Assembly (NCBI GenBank): GCA_017399145.1
Contig: JAFQEG010000036.1
Span: 1-64,000, forward strand
Length of the DNA: 64,000 nucleotides
DNA from: Clostridia bacterium
GTDB lineage: Bacteria > Bacillota > Clostridia > Oscillospirales > CAG-272
Direction: 5' to 3'
The stretch's first letter is position 1. Every line of letters starts with the position of its first letter. Below are positions 33,548 through 41,075 of the stretch, one piece after another. The position numbers and the translations under genes were made by a program. The notes beneath the pieces are model-generated. The model worked only from the letters and a program-made list of their open reading frames with translations, searched no databases and was not told the origin of the DNA.

Positions 33548-35533
33548 CTATTTTCTTTCGAATTGCTTTTCCAAAAAGTCCTTTGTTATCTCAAAGGCAA
33601 CGGGGCGACCGTGTGGACAATATTTAATATTGTCAAGCGTCAAAACCCTGTCGCATATCCACTTAATATGTGCCTCGTCGTAAATTCTTCCCGCCTTGAT
33701 TGCTGCCTTACAAGACGTTTGATACAATGCCCTTTCAAATCTTTCATAATGTGCCATTTCTGCGCTACTCTCCCCTCTTGTTAGCTTAGAAACAAGAGTT
33801 AGGAAGGAATCCTGTACAGCTGGCAATTCAATTTCAACAGGATACTCGGTAATTTGGGCTAGGTTGCCTGTGATTTCAAAGTGGAAGCCTGTTTTTTCAA
33901 TATCACTCTGCCATTCGATCGCTGTGGCAATTTCCTCTGTGTCAAGAGTAACCTCAACCGGAATTAGCAAAAGCTGAGAGGATTGTAGGCTTGAGTTGTA
34001 CTTAGACTTTAGGTCCTCAAATATAATTCTTTCGTGGGCTGCGTGCTTGTCTACAAGGTAAACAATATCGCCCATTTCGATAATTACATAAGAGTTAAAT
34101 GCCTCGCCGATAATTTTGTACTCGGGCACTACTACGTTATTTTCAGGTGCTTTTTCCTCAATTACCGGGTCAACTGGTAAGGAAATTTCCTCAGCTATGA
34201 CCTTTTCTTCCTTGACGAAGGGCTTGTTTGGTATCTCTTCCTTATTTTCCACTACCTTGCTTGGCTTTTTAGGGAATTTTAGTGAAAAGAAGTCGTCCTC
34301 CTCTGGCACCTCAATTTTTACAGGTGCTTGTCTTGGTGCTTCAAATTTTGACATATCAAGAGAGGAATAGTCGATTGTATTATTTTGACGCAAAACACCT
34401 ACGTTTGCATTGGCATCAAATACTATTTTTTCTGGCCTTTGCAAGGGGGCTTCCTTGTCCCTTATTGGTGCTTGTGCGTTGATTAACTGCTTTGCCTTTT
34501 CGGACACAGGGTCCTTATTTTCGTTATATAGGCTAGGTCTTTCAATTCCTTGGGATAGGGCTGACCTAACGGCATAATATACTGCTTGATTTATAATTCT
34601 TTCATTTGAGAATTTAACCTCAAGCTTTGATGGGTGCACGTTTACGTCAACTGTTGTTGGGTCAATTGTAATATTCAATACACAGAATGGGAATTTGCCC
34701 TGTGGTATGTATGAATTATATGCTTCCTCTAAAACGGCTGAAAGTGCTTTGCTTCTTATGAATCGTGAGTTTACGAAAAAGGTTTCAAGGCTACGGCTTG
34801 AACGAGCGATTTCAGGGGTTGAGATAAAGCCCTCAACCTTAATTCCACCGTCCTCTCTTTCAACCTTGATAGTTTTTTTAGCCACGTCCCTGCCTAAAAT
34901 AGCATAAATTACGTTTTGTAAATTGCCGTCACCTGCGGTTAAATATTTAACCTCGCCGTCAACTATGTATCTAAAGGAAATGTCAGGACGGGACATTGCT
35001 ACCTTTTCAACTACTGATGAAATTGATGCAGTTTCACTTGCATCCTTTTTCAAAAACTTCTTTCTTGCAGGTACGTTATAGAATAGGTCCTCAACAATTA
35101 CAGTTGTGCCCTCCATACAGCCTGTTTCAATATGGGTAAGAATTTGTCCCCCGTGTGCCTCAAGCAAGGCACCCATTTCCTTACCCTCCTGTCTTGACAT
35201 TATTCTAACCTTAGATACAGAGGAAATAGCAGCTAGTGCCTCACCTCTAAAGCCTAGGGTCATAATGCTTTCTAGGTCAGTTGCAGATTTAATTTTGCTA
35301 GTTGCGTGTCTTAAAATCGCAACGGGTAGGTCGTCAAATTCCATACCACAGCCGTTGTCGGCTATTCTTATAAAGGTGCTACCACCATTTTTAATTTCAA
35401 TTATTATTTTGTTAGCACCTGAGTCTATTGCGTTTTCTAAAAGCTCCTTAACAACAGAGGATGGACGGTCAACGACCTCGCCTGCGGCTATTAAGTTAGC
35501 AATTTCAAAGCCAAGTACATTGATTTTTCCCAT
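33548..35533 (-). CDS. mutL: DNA mismatch repair protein MutL (endonuclease type)
   Basis: A 661-residue MutL. The N-terminal GHKL ATPase shows ELLENAIDSGA, ADNGCGM and LGFRGEALAAISSV; the transducer domain covers about 210-330. A long low-complexity linker rich in Glu, Lys and Pro spans about 340-455. The C-terminal domain has the endonuclease motif DKHAAHERIIFE near residue 485 and the metal-binding CPHGRPV near the end, so this MutL should nick DNA itself, consistent with bacteria lacking MutH. It lies 19 bp after mutS. Confidence 0.96.
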   Translation of the reverse strand: MGKINVLGFEIANLIAAGEVVDRPSSVVKELLENAIDSGANKIIIEIKNGGSTFIRIADNGCGMEFDDLPVAILRHATSKIKSATDLESIMTLGFRGEALAAISSVSKVRIMSRQEGKEMGALLEAHGGQILTHIETGCMEGTTVIVEDLFYNVPARKKFLKKDASETASISSVVEKVAMSRPDISFRYIVDGEVKYLTAGDGNLQNVIYAILGRDVAKKTIKVEREDGGIKVEGFISTPEIARSSRSLETFFVNSRFIRSKALSAVLEEAYNSYIPQGKFPFCVLNITIDPTTVDVNVHPSKLEVKFSNERIINQAVYYAVRSALSQGIERPSLYNENKDPVSEKAKQLINAQAPIRDKEAPLQRPEKIVFDANANVGVLRQNNTIDYSSLDMSKFEAPRQAPVKIEVPEEDDFFSLKFPKKPSKVVENKEEIPNKPFVKEEKVIAEEISLPVDPVIEEKAPENNVVVPEYKIIGEAFNSYVIIEMGDIVYLVDKHAAHERIIFEDLKSKYNSSLQSSQLLLIPVEVTLDTEEIATAIEWQSDIEKTGFHFEITGNLAQITEYPVEIELPAVQDSFLTLVSKLTRGESSAEMAHYERFERALYQTSCKAAIKAGRIYDEAHIKWICDRVLTLDNIKYCPHGRPVAFEITKDFLEKQFERK

Positions 35534-35552
35534 TTTTCCTCCTTAGTTAATC

Positions 35553-38129
35553 TTATTGAAATAGCTTTTTAAGCTCAAATATAAAATTCATTGCCTCGAT
35601 TGGCGTAATTGTATTTAGGTCTAGCTTCTTGATTTTATCGGCTGCCTCGTAGGTCGCCATATCCTCGAAGCTTAGGCTTAACTCTGGCTGTGCTGATTTC
35701 TTAACCTCAATTGGCTTGGCAATTCCTGTTTCAATCATATCTGCCAAAATTGCCTTAGCACGCTTTACAACCTCGTTTGGCACACCTGCAAGCTTAGCTA
35801 CCTCAATACCGTAGCTATCGTCAGTTGGTCCCTTTACTATCTTACGAAGGAAGGTGATATCGTCCCCTCTCTTCTTTGCAGCGATGTTATAGTTCACAAT
35901 GCCGTCAAATTCTGTCTCAAGTGAGGTTAATTCGTGATAGTGGGTTGCAAACATTGACTTAGCACCGATTTTTTTGCCTGTGGTGTATTCTGCAATTGCC
36001 CTTGCAATACTCATACCATCAAAGGTTGAGGTTCCTCTGCCGATTTCGTCGTAAATTATAAAGCTTTTCTTGGTTGCGTTGGCCAGAATATAGGCAACCT
36101 CGGTCATTTCAAGCATAAAGGTTGATTGTCCAGAGGCTAGGTCGTCCGATGCGCCTACTCTTGTAAATAGCTTGTCGATAACACCTATTCTTGCACTCTT
36201 TGCAGGTACAAAGGACCCGATTTGTGCCATTAGGACAATTATTGCGCTTTGACGCATATAGGTTGATTTACCTGCCATATTTGGTCCTGTGATAAGTGCC
36301 ATTTTATCGGTTGTGGTGTTAAGATAGGTATCGTTTGGCACAAAGTAGCTATCCTTTACAAATTTTTCAACAACTGGGTGCCTGCCGTCCTTTATGTCGA
36401 TTACGTCGCTATAATCAACCTCTGGGCAAACGTAGTTATTCTTAACTGCAACCTCGGCAAGTGAGATATATACGTCTAGCTTTGCTAGCATATTTGCACT
36501 CTTTTGTATTCTCTTTAGGTTGTCTGCAACTGTTTTTCTTAGCTCTACAAAAAGGTCGTATTCAAGGGCGCTTAGCTTGTCCTTTGCGCCTAAAACTGCA
36601 GATTCCATTTCCTTTAATTCGTCAGTTACAAATCTTTCACAGTTTGCAAGAGTTCTCTTTCTTATATACCTTTCCGGTACCTTTGATAGGAATGAGTTTG
36701 TAACCTCGATAAAGTAGCCTGCTGCTTGGTTATATACGATTCTTAAGGACTTAATGCCTGTCTTTTCTCTTTCTCTTTCCTCGATTTTTTCTATCCAGCC
36801 CCTACCGTCTGTCATTATATCTCTTAGCTGGTCAACCTCTTGATTGTAGCCCTGTTTGATAAAGCCACCCTCTCTTATGGAAAATGGTGGTAGGTCGATT
36901 AGCATATTATCGATTAGTGAGCAAATATCATCAAGTGGGTCAAGTCCCTCTCTTATTATGGCAAGCTCCTTGGTATTTACTGTGTAAAGTAGATTTTTAA
37001 TGTCTGGTATTACGCTAAGGGTTGAGTGAATTGCCCTCATATCCTTACCATTTGCTGTACCATACACTACCTTTGTCATAAGGCGCTCAAGGTCTAAAAC
37101 CTTTGATAGGTGGGCAGAGATTTCCTCTCTTAAAACTAGGTTATCAAAAAGAGTTGCAACTGCCCCTTGCCTGTCTTGAATTTTTCTTACATCAAGTAGT
37201 GGATGCTCAACGTAGTTGCGAAGCATTCTTGCGCCCATTGAGGTTTTGGTTTTATCAAGCACCCAATAAAGACTACCCCTCTTTTCCTTTGCACGCATGG
37301 TTTCGCAAAGCTCAAGATTGCGTCTTGTATTAAGGTCCATTTCAAGATATTGTCCTTGTCCATACACGTTTATTGTGTTGATATAGGAAATATCTGTCTT
37401 TTGTGTCTTTTGTATGTATTCTAAGATTGCGCCCGTTGCACAAACGAGGCAACCGTCATTTCCGTATTTATCAAGAAAATCTGTGCCGAATTGCTCAAGC
37501 ACACGTCTTGTGCATATTTGATAGTCGAATTGTGGCACGTCAAATTCAACGAATGCACCTAGTCTTTCACTAGCGAAGGACTTTAAGAATGCACCCCTTT
37601 CACTATCAATGTTTGTGATAATTTCCTTAGGTCCGTAGGTACCAAGCTCGTTTAGAAGCTTACTTGGCTCGTTTTCTAAGGAGGTTGCGCAAATTTCACC
37701 CGTTGTGATATCTGCTAAGGAAATACCTACTCCTGATTTATCGAAATAAATTGAGCATAGGTAATTGTTTTTAGTTTCGTTTAGAAGTGAGCTTTCAAGG
37801 ACTGTACCAGGGGTAATTTCTCTTACTACCTCTCTTTTTACAAGACCCTTAGCTGAGGCTGGGTCCTCCATTTGCTCACAGATGGCTACCTTGTAGCCCT
37901 TGGAAATAAGCTTTCCAATAAATGGCTCAACGCTGTGGTAAGGAACGCCACACATAGGTGCGCGCTCCTTCTCTCCACAGTCTCTGCCTGTTAATGTTAA
38001 TTCAAGCTCTCTTGATGCAGTAATTGCATCCTGGAAGAACATTTCGTAAAAATCTCCAAGACGGTAAAACAGTATAAAATCCTTATATTGTTCCTTTATC
38101 TCGAGATATTGAAGCATCATAGACGTCAT
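35553..38129 (-). CDS. mutS: DNA mismatch recognition protein MutS
   Basis: An 858-residue MutS1. The mismatch-reading FYEMF motif lies in ILFYRLGDFYEMFF near the N-terminus. The Walker A motif is TGPNMAGKSTYMRQ, followed by SFVPAKSARIGVIDKLFTRVGASDDLASGQSTFMLEM, split here as the signature helix, and Walker B IIYDEIGRGTST. The start at 38129 has GGAGG nine bases upstream. The C-terminal tail is a short FELKKLF-type segment. It is followed by mutL; the pair marks this as the main mismatch-repair locus. Confidence 0.97.
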   Translation of the reverse strand: MTSMMLQYLEIKEQYKDFILFYRLGDFYEMFFQDAITASRELELTLTGRDCGEKERAPMCGVPYHSVEPFIGKLISKGYKVAICEQMEDPASAKGLVKREVVREITPGTVLESSLLNETKNNYLCSIYFDKSGVGISLADITTGEICATSLENEPSKLLNELGTYGPKEIITNIDSERGAFLKSFASERLGAFVEFDVPQFDYQICTRRVLEQFGTDFLDKYGNDGCLVCATGAILEYIQKTQKTDISYINTINVYGQGQYLEMDLNTRRNLELCETMRAKEKRGSLYWVLDKTKTSMGARMLRNYVEHPLLDVRKIQDRQGAVATLFDNLVLREEISAHLSKVLDLERLMTKVVYGTANGKDMRAIHSTLSVIPDIKNLLYTVNTKELAIIREGLDPLDDICSLIDNMLIDLPPFSIREGGFIKQGYNQEVDQLRDIMTDGRGWIEKIEEREREKTGIKSLRIVYNQAAGYFIEVTNSFLSKVPERYIRKRTLANCERFVTDELKEMESAVLGAKDKLSALEYDLFVELRKTVADNLKRIQKSANMLAKLDVYISLAEVAVKNNYVCPEVDYSDVIDIKDGRHPVVEKFVKDSYFVPNDTYLNTTTDKMALITGPNMAGKSTYMRQSAIIVLMAQIGSFVPAKSARIGVIDKLFTRVGASDDLASGQSTFMLEMTEVAYILANATKKSFIIYDEIGRGTSTFDGMSIARAIAEYTTGKKIGAKSMFATHYHELTSLETEFDGIVNYNIAAKKRGDDITFLRKIVKGPTDDSYGIEVAKLAGVPNEVVKRAKAILADMIETGIAKPIEVKKSAQPELSLSFEDMATYEAADKIKKLDLNTITPIEAMNFIFELKKLFQ

Positions 38130-38152
38130 ACGGTCTTACCTCCTTTTCTTAA

Positions 38153-38563
38153 TTATTCCTCGTCCTCGTCGTGGTGATGATGTCCGCAATCTCCACCGCA
38201 GGAATGACAGTCGTGAGTGCATGGGCGCTTACCTGTAATGTTAAACTCGATTTCTCCGTTAACAGCCTCCATAAGTGCCTGTACCTCCTCTTGCGCTTGG
38301 TTTAGTGCAATGAAGTTAGGGTTAGAGGTAACCTCTGCAACGATTTGGTCAAGACGACCCTCGATTGCCTCAACAATCTTTTCGTCAACAGGATTCTTCT
38401 TGTACTCCTCTGCAAGTGCGATTTGCTGAGTGTTGTATTCAAGCATAAGCGCTTGAACCTTTTCATCCTTTTCGTAGGCTGTCTTTGCCTCTTCCATTTT
38501 TACAAGTCTTGAGTCTGCCTTAATTGCCTGACCAAGCTGTGCTGCAAGCTCCATAATTTCCAT
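38153..38563 (-). CDS. YlbF/YmcA-family regulator with Cys/His-rich tail
   Basis: The 136-residue protein has the helical YlbF/YmcA domain (about 1-110): two long amphipathic helices with KADSRLVKMEEAKTAYEKD and QALMLEYNTQQIALAEE. In B. subtilis YlbF and YmcA form a complex with YaaT that binds Fe-S clusters and guides RNase Y. The last 25 residues, RPCTHDCHSCGGDCGHHHH followed by DEDEE, contain four Cys and six His and are a strong metal or Fe-S binding candidate. The position between miaB and mutS is common in Clostridia. The regulator role here is inferred from the family. Confidence 0.85.
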   Translation of the reverse strand: MEIMELAAQLGQAIKADSRLVKMEEAKTAYEKDEKVQALMLEYNTQQIALAEEYKKNPVDEKIVEAIEGRLDQIVAEVTSNPNFIALNQAQEEVQALMEAVNGEIEFNITGKRPCTHDCHSCGGDCGHHHHDEDEE

Positions 38564-38577
38564 AGTGCTTTCTCCTT

Positions 38578-39975
38578 TTAATTTATTATTTCACCGAACA
38601 GATTAAAGGTATCTGCCCTTGTGATTTTAACGTTTACGAATTTACCTGTATAGTCGGTATCACTTTCAAAATGAACTATTTTGTTGCCCTCTGTCCTTGA
38701 GGTGTACATTTTCTCGTTGCCCTTACTTTTTCCGTCAACTAGGACACGATAGACCTTATTTAGCATTTTTTGGTTTAGCTTATTTGCAATTTCGTTTTGT
38801 ACCTGACAAAAGCGCTCGTATCTTTCGTGCTTAATTTCCTCGGGAATTTGCTCCATTGAATAAGCCGGCGTTCCTTGTCTTGGTGAGTAAATAAAGCTGT
38901 AAATTGTGTCAAACTCAACCTTTTTAATAATGTCAAGAGTCTTTTGAAAATCCTCTTCGGTTTCCCCGGGGAAGCCAACTATTATATCTGTTGTTAAAAC
39001 TATATCGGGGTTGTTTTCTCTTAGTCTTTCTATAATGCCAAGGTACCTTTCAATATCGTAATGCCTATTCATTTTCGTAAGGATATCGTCGGACCCTGAT
39101 TGAAGGGGTAAATGGAAATGGCTTTTTGTCCTTTTACTACTCTTGATTGCCTCAATCATTTCCTTTGATGCATCCTTAGGATGAGAGGTCATTAGGTGAA
39201 TTATAAAGTCACCCTCTATTTTGTTTATTTCATTTAGCAGGTTGGCAATTGTAGGCTTGTCCTCTAAGTCCTTACCATAAGAGTTTACGTTTTGACCTAG
39301 CAAGGTGATTTCACGATAGCCCCTTTTGACAAGGTCTTTTATCTCGGCAAGAATATCGCACATTTTACGACTTCTTTCTCTACCTCTTACGTAAGGCACG
39401 ATACAATAGGTGCAGAAATTGTTACAGCCGTACATTATGCTAACCCAAGCCCTATACGTGCTTTCTCTTTCGTGAGGGATACCCTCGGCAATTTCGGGTG
39501 TTGCCTCGTCTAGATAAAAGGCACGCTTGCCCTTATTTAGTGCGCTTAACACAAACTCGCCTAGTCGGTGTAGCATTGAGGTGCCAAAGGTAAAATCAAC
39601 ATAATGATAGGAGTGCTTTAGGTGGTCTGCCCTGTGCTTTTGTGCAGTCATACAGCCACAAACACCAATTACAATGTCGGGTCTTGCCACCTTATAGTGC
39701 TTAAAGCGACCTATTATTGATAGCGCCCTTTTTTCTGCGTGGTCACGAATTGCGCAGGTGTTGACGATTAAAATATCTGCCTCCTTTTCGTCTTGGGCTT
39801 TCTCGTAGCCCATTTTTAAAAGTAAAGCCATTATTCTTTCGCTATCTGCCTCGTTTTGCTGACAACCTAAGGTGTAAACAAAAGCCTTTTTGCCTTGTCC
39901 CTTAATTAAGGAGTTAACTGTGGCAATATACTTTTCTTGCTTTAGCATTTCTTCTTTTGATACAAGGCTTGCCAT
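38578..39975 (-). CDS. miaB: tRNA methylthiotransferase MiaB
   Basis: MiaB adds a methylthio group to i6A37 in tRNAs using two [4Fe-4S] clusters. The 465-residue protein has the N-terminal MTTase domain with cysteines in YTLGCQQNEADSER, GVCGCM and VNTCAIRDHAEKRA, the radical-SAM triad CNNFCTYC followed by VPYVRGRERSR, and a C-terminal TRAM domain (about 400-465, KMYTSRTEGNKIVHF). It is the first gene of the run miaB-ylbF-mutS-mutL-tgt, and its promoter lies at 40016-40044. A related MtaB/RimO role is unlikely because of the RGRERSR and QQNEADSER motifs. Confidence 0.95.
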   Translation of the reverse strand: MASLVSKEEMLKQEKYIATVNSLIKGQGKKAFVYTLGCQQNEADSERIMALLLKMGYEKAQDEKEADILIVNTCAIRDHAEKRALSIIGRFKHYKVARPDIVIGVCGCMTAQKHRADHLKHSYHYVDFTFGTSMLHRLGEFVLSALNKGKRAFYLDEATPEIAEGIPHERESTYRAWVSIMYGCNNFCTYCIVPYVRGRERSRKMCDILAEIKDLVKRGYREITLLGQNVNSYGKDLEDKPTIANLLNEINKIEGDFIIHLMTSHPKDASKEMIEAIKSSKRTKSHFHLPLQSGSDDILTKMNRHYDIERYLGIIERLRENNPDIVLTTDIIVGFPGETEEDFQKTLDIIKKVEFDTIYSFIYSPRQGTPAYSMEQIPEEIKHERYERFCQVQNEIANKLNQKMLNKVYRVLVDGKSKGNEKMYTSRTEGNKIVHFESDTDYTGKFVNVKITRADTFNLFGEIIN

Positions 39976-40015
39976 AATTCCTCCTTAAAATAATAAATTT
40001 TAACATACATAAAGT

Positions 40016-40044
40016 ATTGTAGCATAATATAATAAAATAATCAA
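40016..40044 (-). promoter_or_regulatory. promoter of the miaB operon
   Basis: TTGATT (40039-40044), a 17-bp spacer ending in TGC, and TACAAT (40016-40021) on the minus strand. Confidence 0.6.
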
Positions 40045-40110
40045 GTTTTTATTGTACGATTTTTCAATTTTTGTCTTTTATTGATTCTTTCAACTTTTTT
40101 AAAATAAGTG

Positions 40111-40139
40111 TTGCATTTTCAAAAACCTTATGTTATAAT
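40111..40139 (+). promoter_or_regulatory. promoter of the 82-residue membrane protein gene
   Basis: TTGCAT (40111-40116), a 17-bp spacer, and TATAAT (40134-40139). Confidence 0.75.
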
Positions 40140-40193
40140 ACATACGATTATGAGTTTTTCTCGTTTTCAAATTTAGTAAAGGAGTGTTGAGAA

Positions 40194-40442
40194 ATGGCAA
40201 ACAAGACATTAACAGCTACATACGAAGAGCTTCCAAAGCTTCTTAAGATTGTTATTCAACTTTTGCTCGGTTCTGTTGTTGGTGGTATTTACAGAATTAT
40301 TCGTTTTACCGAAACAAAGAATGTTGTTACTCTCGTTGTAGGTCTACTCGTTCTTTTCACAGGCATTGGTAACATGATTGCTTGGGTAGTTGACCTCGTA
40401 ACAGAAATCATTTCTAATAAGATCACAGTTCTTGCTGACTAA
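40194..40442 (+). CDS. small two-helix membrane protein, unrecognised
   Basis: The 82-residue protein starts after AAAGGAGTG and has a promoter and a terminator of its own, so it is a well-defined monocistronic gene. Two hydrophobic stretches are visible: about residues 17-35 (KIVIQLLLGSVVGGIYRII) and 43-68 (NVVTLVVGLLVLFTGIGNM). A polar start of 12 residues and a short polar end flank them. I do not recognise a family; several small clostridial membrane proteins look alike. The strong expression signals for so short a gene suggest an abundant product. Confidence 0.75.
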   Translation: MANKTLTATYEELPKLLKIVIQLLLGSVVGGIYRIIRFTETKNVVTLVVGLLVLFTGIGNMIAWVVDLVTEIISNKITVLAD

Positions 40443-40455
40443 TTGAGAAATACTT

Positions 40456-40487
40456 AAAAAGCTCTCACTTCAAAAGGAGAGCTTTTT
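40456..40487 (+). terminator. terminator of the 82-residue membrane protein gene
   Basis: The stem AAAAAGCTCTC / GAGAGCTTTTT is followed by further T residues. Confidence 0.88.
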
Positions 40488-40497
40488 ATTTTTGTCA

Positions 40498-40606
40498 ATG
40501 ATATATCGTTGCGAAAAAATACAACCTTTGGTTGATGATATACAGCCCCAAAGGAGCTGATGAGATGCACGCTAAAGCGTGATGATATACCAAACCTGCG
40601 GTTTGG
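40498..40606. repeat. array of small hairpins separated by GATGATATAC
   Basis: Four palindromes follow one another: CAACC-TTT-GGTTG (40522-40534), CAGCCCC-AAA-GGAGCTG (40543-40559, one mismatch), CACGC-TAAA-GCGTG (40568-40581) and CCAAACC-TGC-GGTTTGG (40590-40606). The spacers are GATGATATAC (40534-40543), GATGAGATGC (40559-40568) and GATGATATAC (40581-40590), and a degenerate ATGATATAT starts the run. The stem sequences differ while the spacer is kept, and the stems close with C and G shared with the spacers. Confidence 0.75.
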
Positions 40607-40608
40607 AT

Positions 40609-40641
40609 AAAAAAAGTCGTATCGAAATGATACGACTTTTT
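40609..40641 (-). terminator. terminator of the tRNA-Leu gene
   Basis: The stem AAAAAAGTCGTATC / GATACGACTTTTTT lies directly after the tRNA 3' end on the minus strand. Confidence 0.88.
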
Positions 40642-40724
40642 TGGTGCGAGAAACGGGACTTGAACCCGTACGGTTGCCCACACGCCCCTCAAACGTGCGC
40701 GTCTGCCGATTCCGCCACTCTCGC
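40642..40724 (-). tRNA. tRNA-Leu (anticodon GAG)
   Basis: Read on the minus strand, the 83 bases fold as a type II tRNA. The acceptor GCGAGAG pairs with TTCTCGC, the discriminator is A and CCA is encoded. The D arm is GCG...CGC, the anticodon stem CACGT / GCGTG encloses the loop TTGAGGG with GAG at positions 34-36, a GG-GCAA-CC variable arm follows, and the T arm is ACGGG-TTCAAGT-CCCGT. It decodes CUC and CUU. A TTGACA/TATAAT promoter and a terminator make it a single-gene unit. Confidence 0.95.
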
Positions 40725-40758
40725 ATATATATTTGCTTGCTTTTTAGCTTGCTCAAGT

Positions 40759-40787
40759 ATTATACTAAATTTATTTGATTTTGTCAA
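40759..40787 (-). promoter_or_regulatory. promoter of tRNA-Leu
   Basis: Consensus TTGACA (40782-40787), a 17-bp spacer, and TATAAT (40759-40764) on the minus strand. Confidence 0.88.
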
Positions 40788-40873
40788 TACCTTTTTTGAA
40801 TTTTTTGAAAAAAAGTTAGCACGGGGTGTGAGTACCCTTTTGGGGATTTTTTCTCTAAAATGCTTAAATAAGT

Positions 40874-40902
40874 AAAAAATGCGACACTGTGTCGCATTTT
40901 TT
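40874..40902 (-). terminator. terminator of the prfA-parC run
   Basis: The stem AAAAAATGCGACAC / GTGTCGCATTTTTT with almost no loop follows the 41-residue peptide gene by 20 bp. Confidence 0.85.
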
Positions 40903-40922
40903 ACATTTTAAGTGGATTTTAA

Positions 40923-41048
40923 TTAGGCCATAAAGCCTGCAATCATTGCAGCGATACCACCGCTTACCATAAGAATAGCAAGCACCCATACCATAACAAT
41001 AACGCCTAGATTTTTCTTTGGTGCATTGTTTTTATCGTTCTTTGACAT
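40923..41048 (-). CDS. 41-residue single-helix membrane peptide
   Basis: A short open frame on the minus strand, ATG at 41046-41048 and TAA at 40923-40925, with GGAGGA eight bases before the ATG. The peptide begins MSKNDKNNAPKKNLG, strongly basic, followed by a single hydrophobic helix (VIVMVWVLAILMVSGGIAAM) and the end IAGFMA. The layout is that of a small inner-membrane peptide with its N-terminus inside. It lies 27 bp after the topoisomerase gene and just before a terminator. I do not recognise the family. Confidence 0.7.
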   Translation of the reverse strand: MSKNDKNNAPKKNLGVIVMVWVLAILMVSGGIAAMIAGFMA

Positions 41049-41075
41049 TTTTATGTCCTCCTTAAATATATCTTA

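Noticed and set aside
40498..40606. Possible CRISPR array
   Set aside because: The constant part is the short joint and not a 24-40 bp repeat, the pitch is only 20-25 bp, and no cas gene is in the window.
40800..40870. Possible second structured RNA between the tRNA-Leu promoter and the peptide-gene terminator
   Set aside because: Only a weak GGGGTG / TACCC pairing is seen; nothing recognisable.
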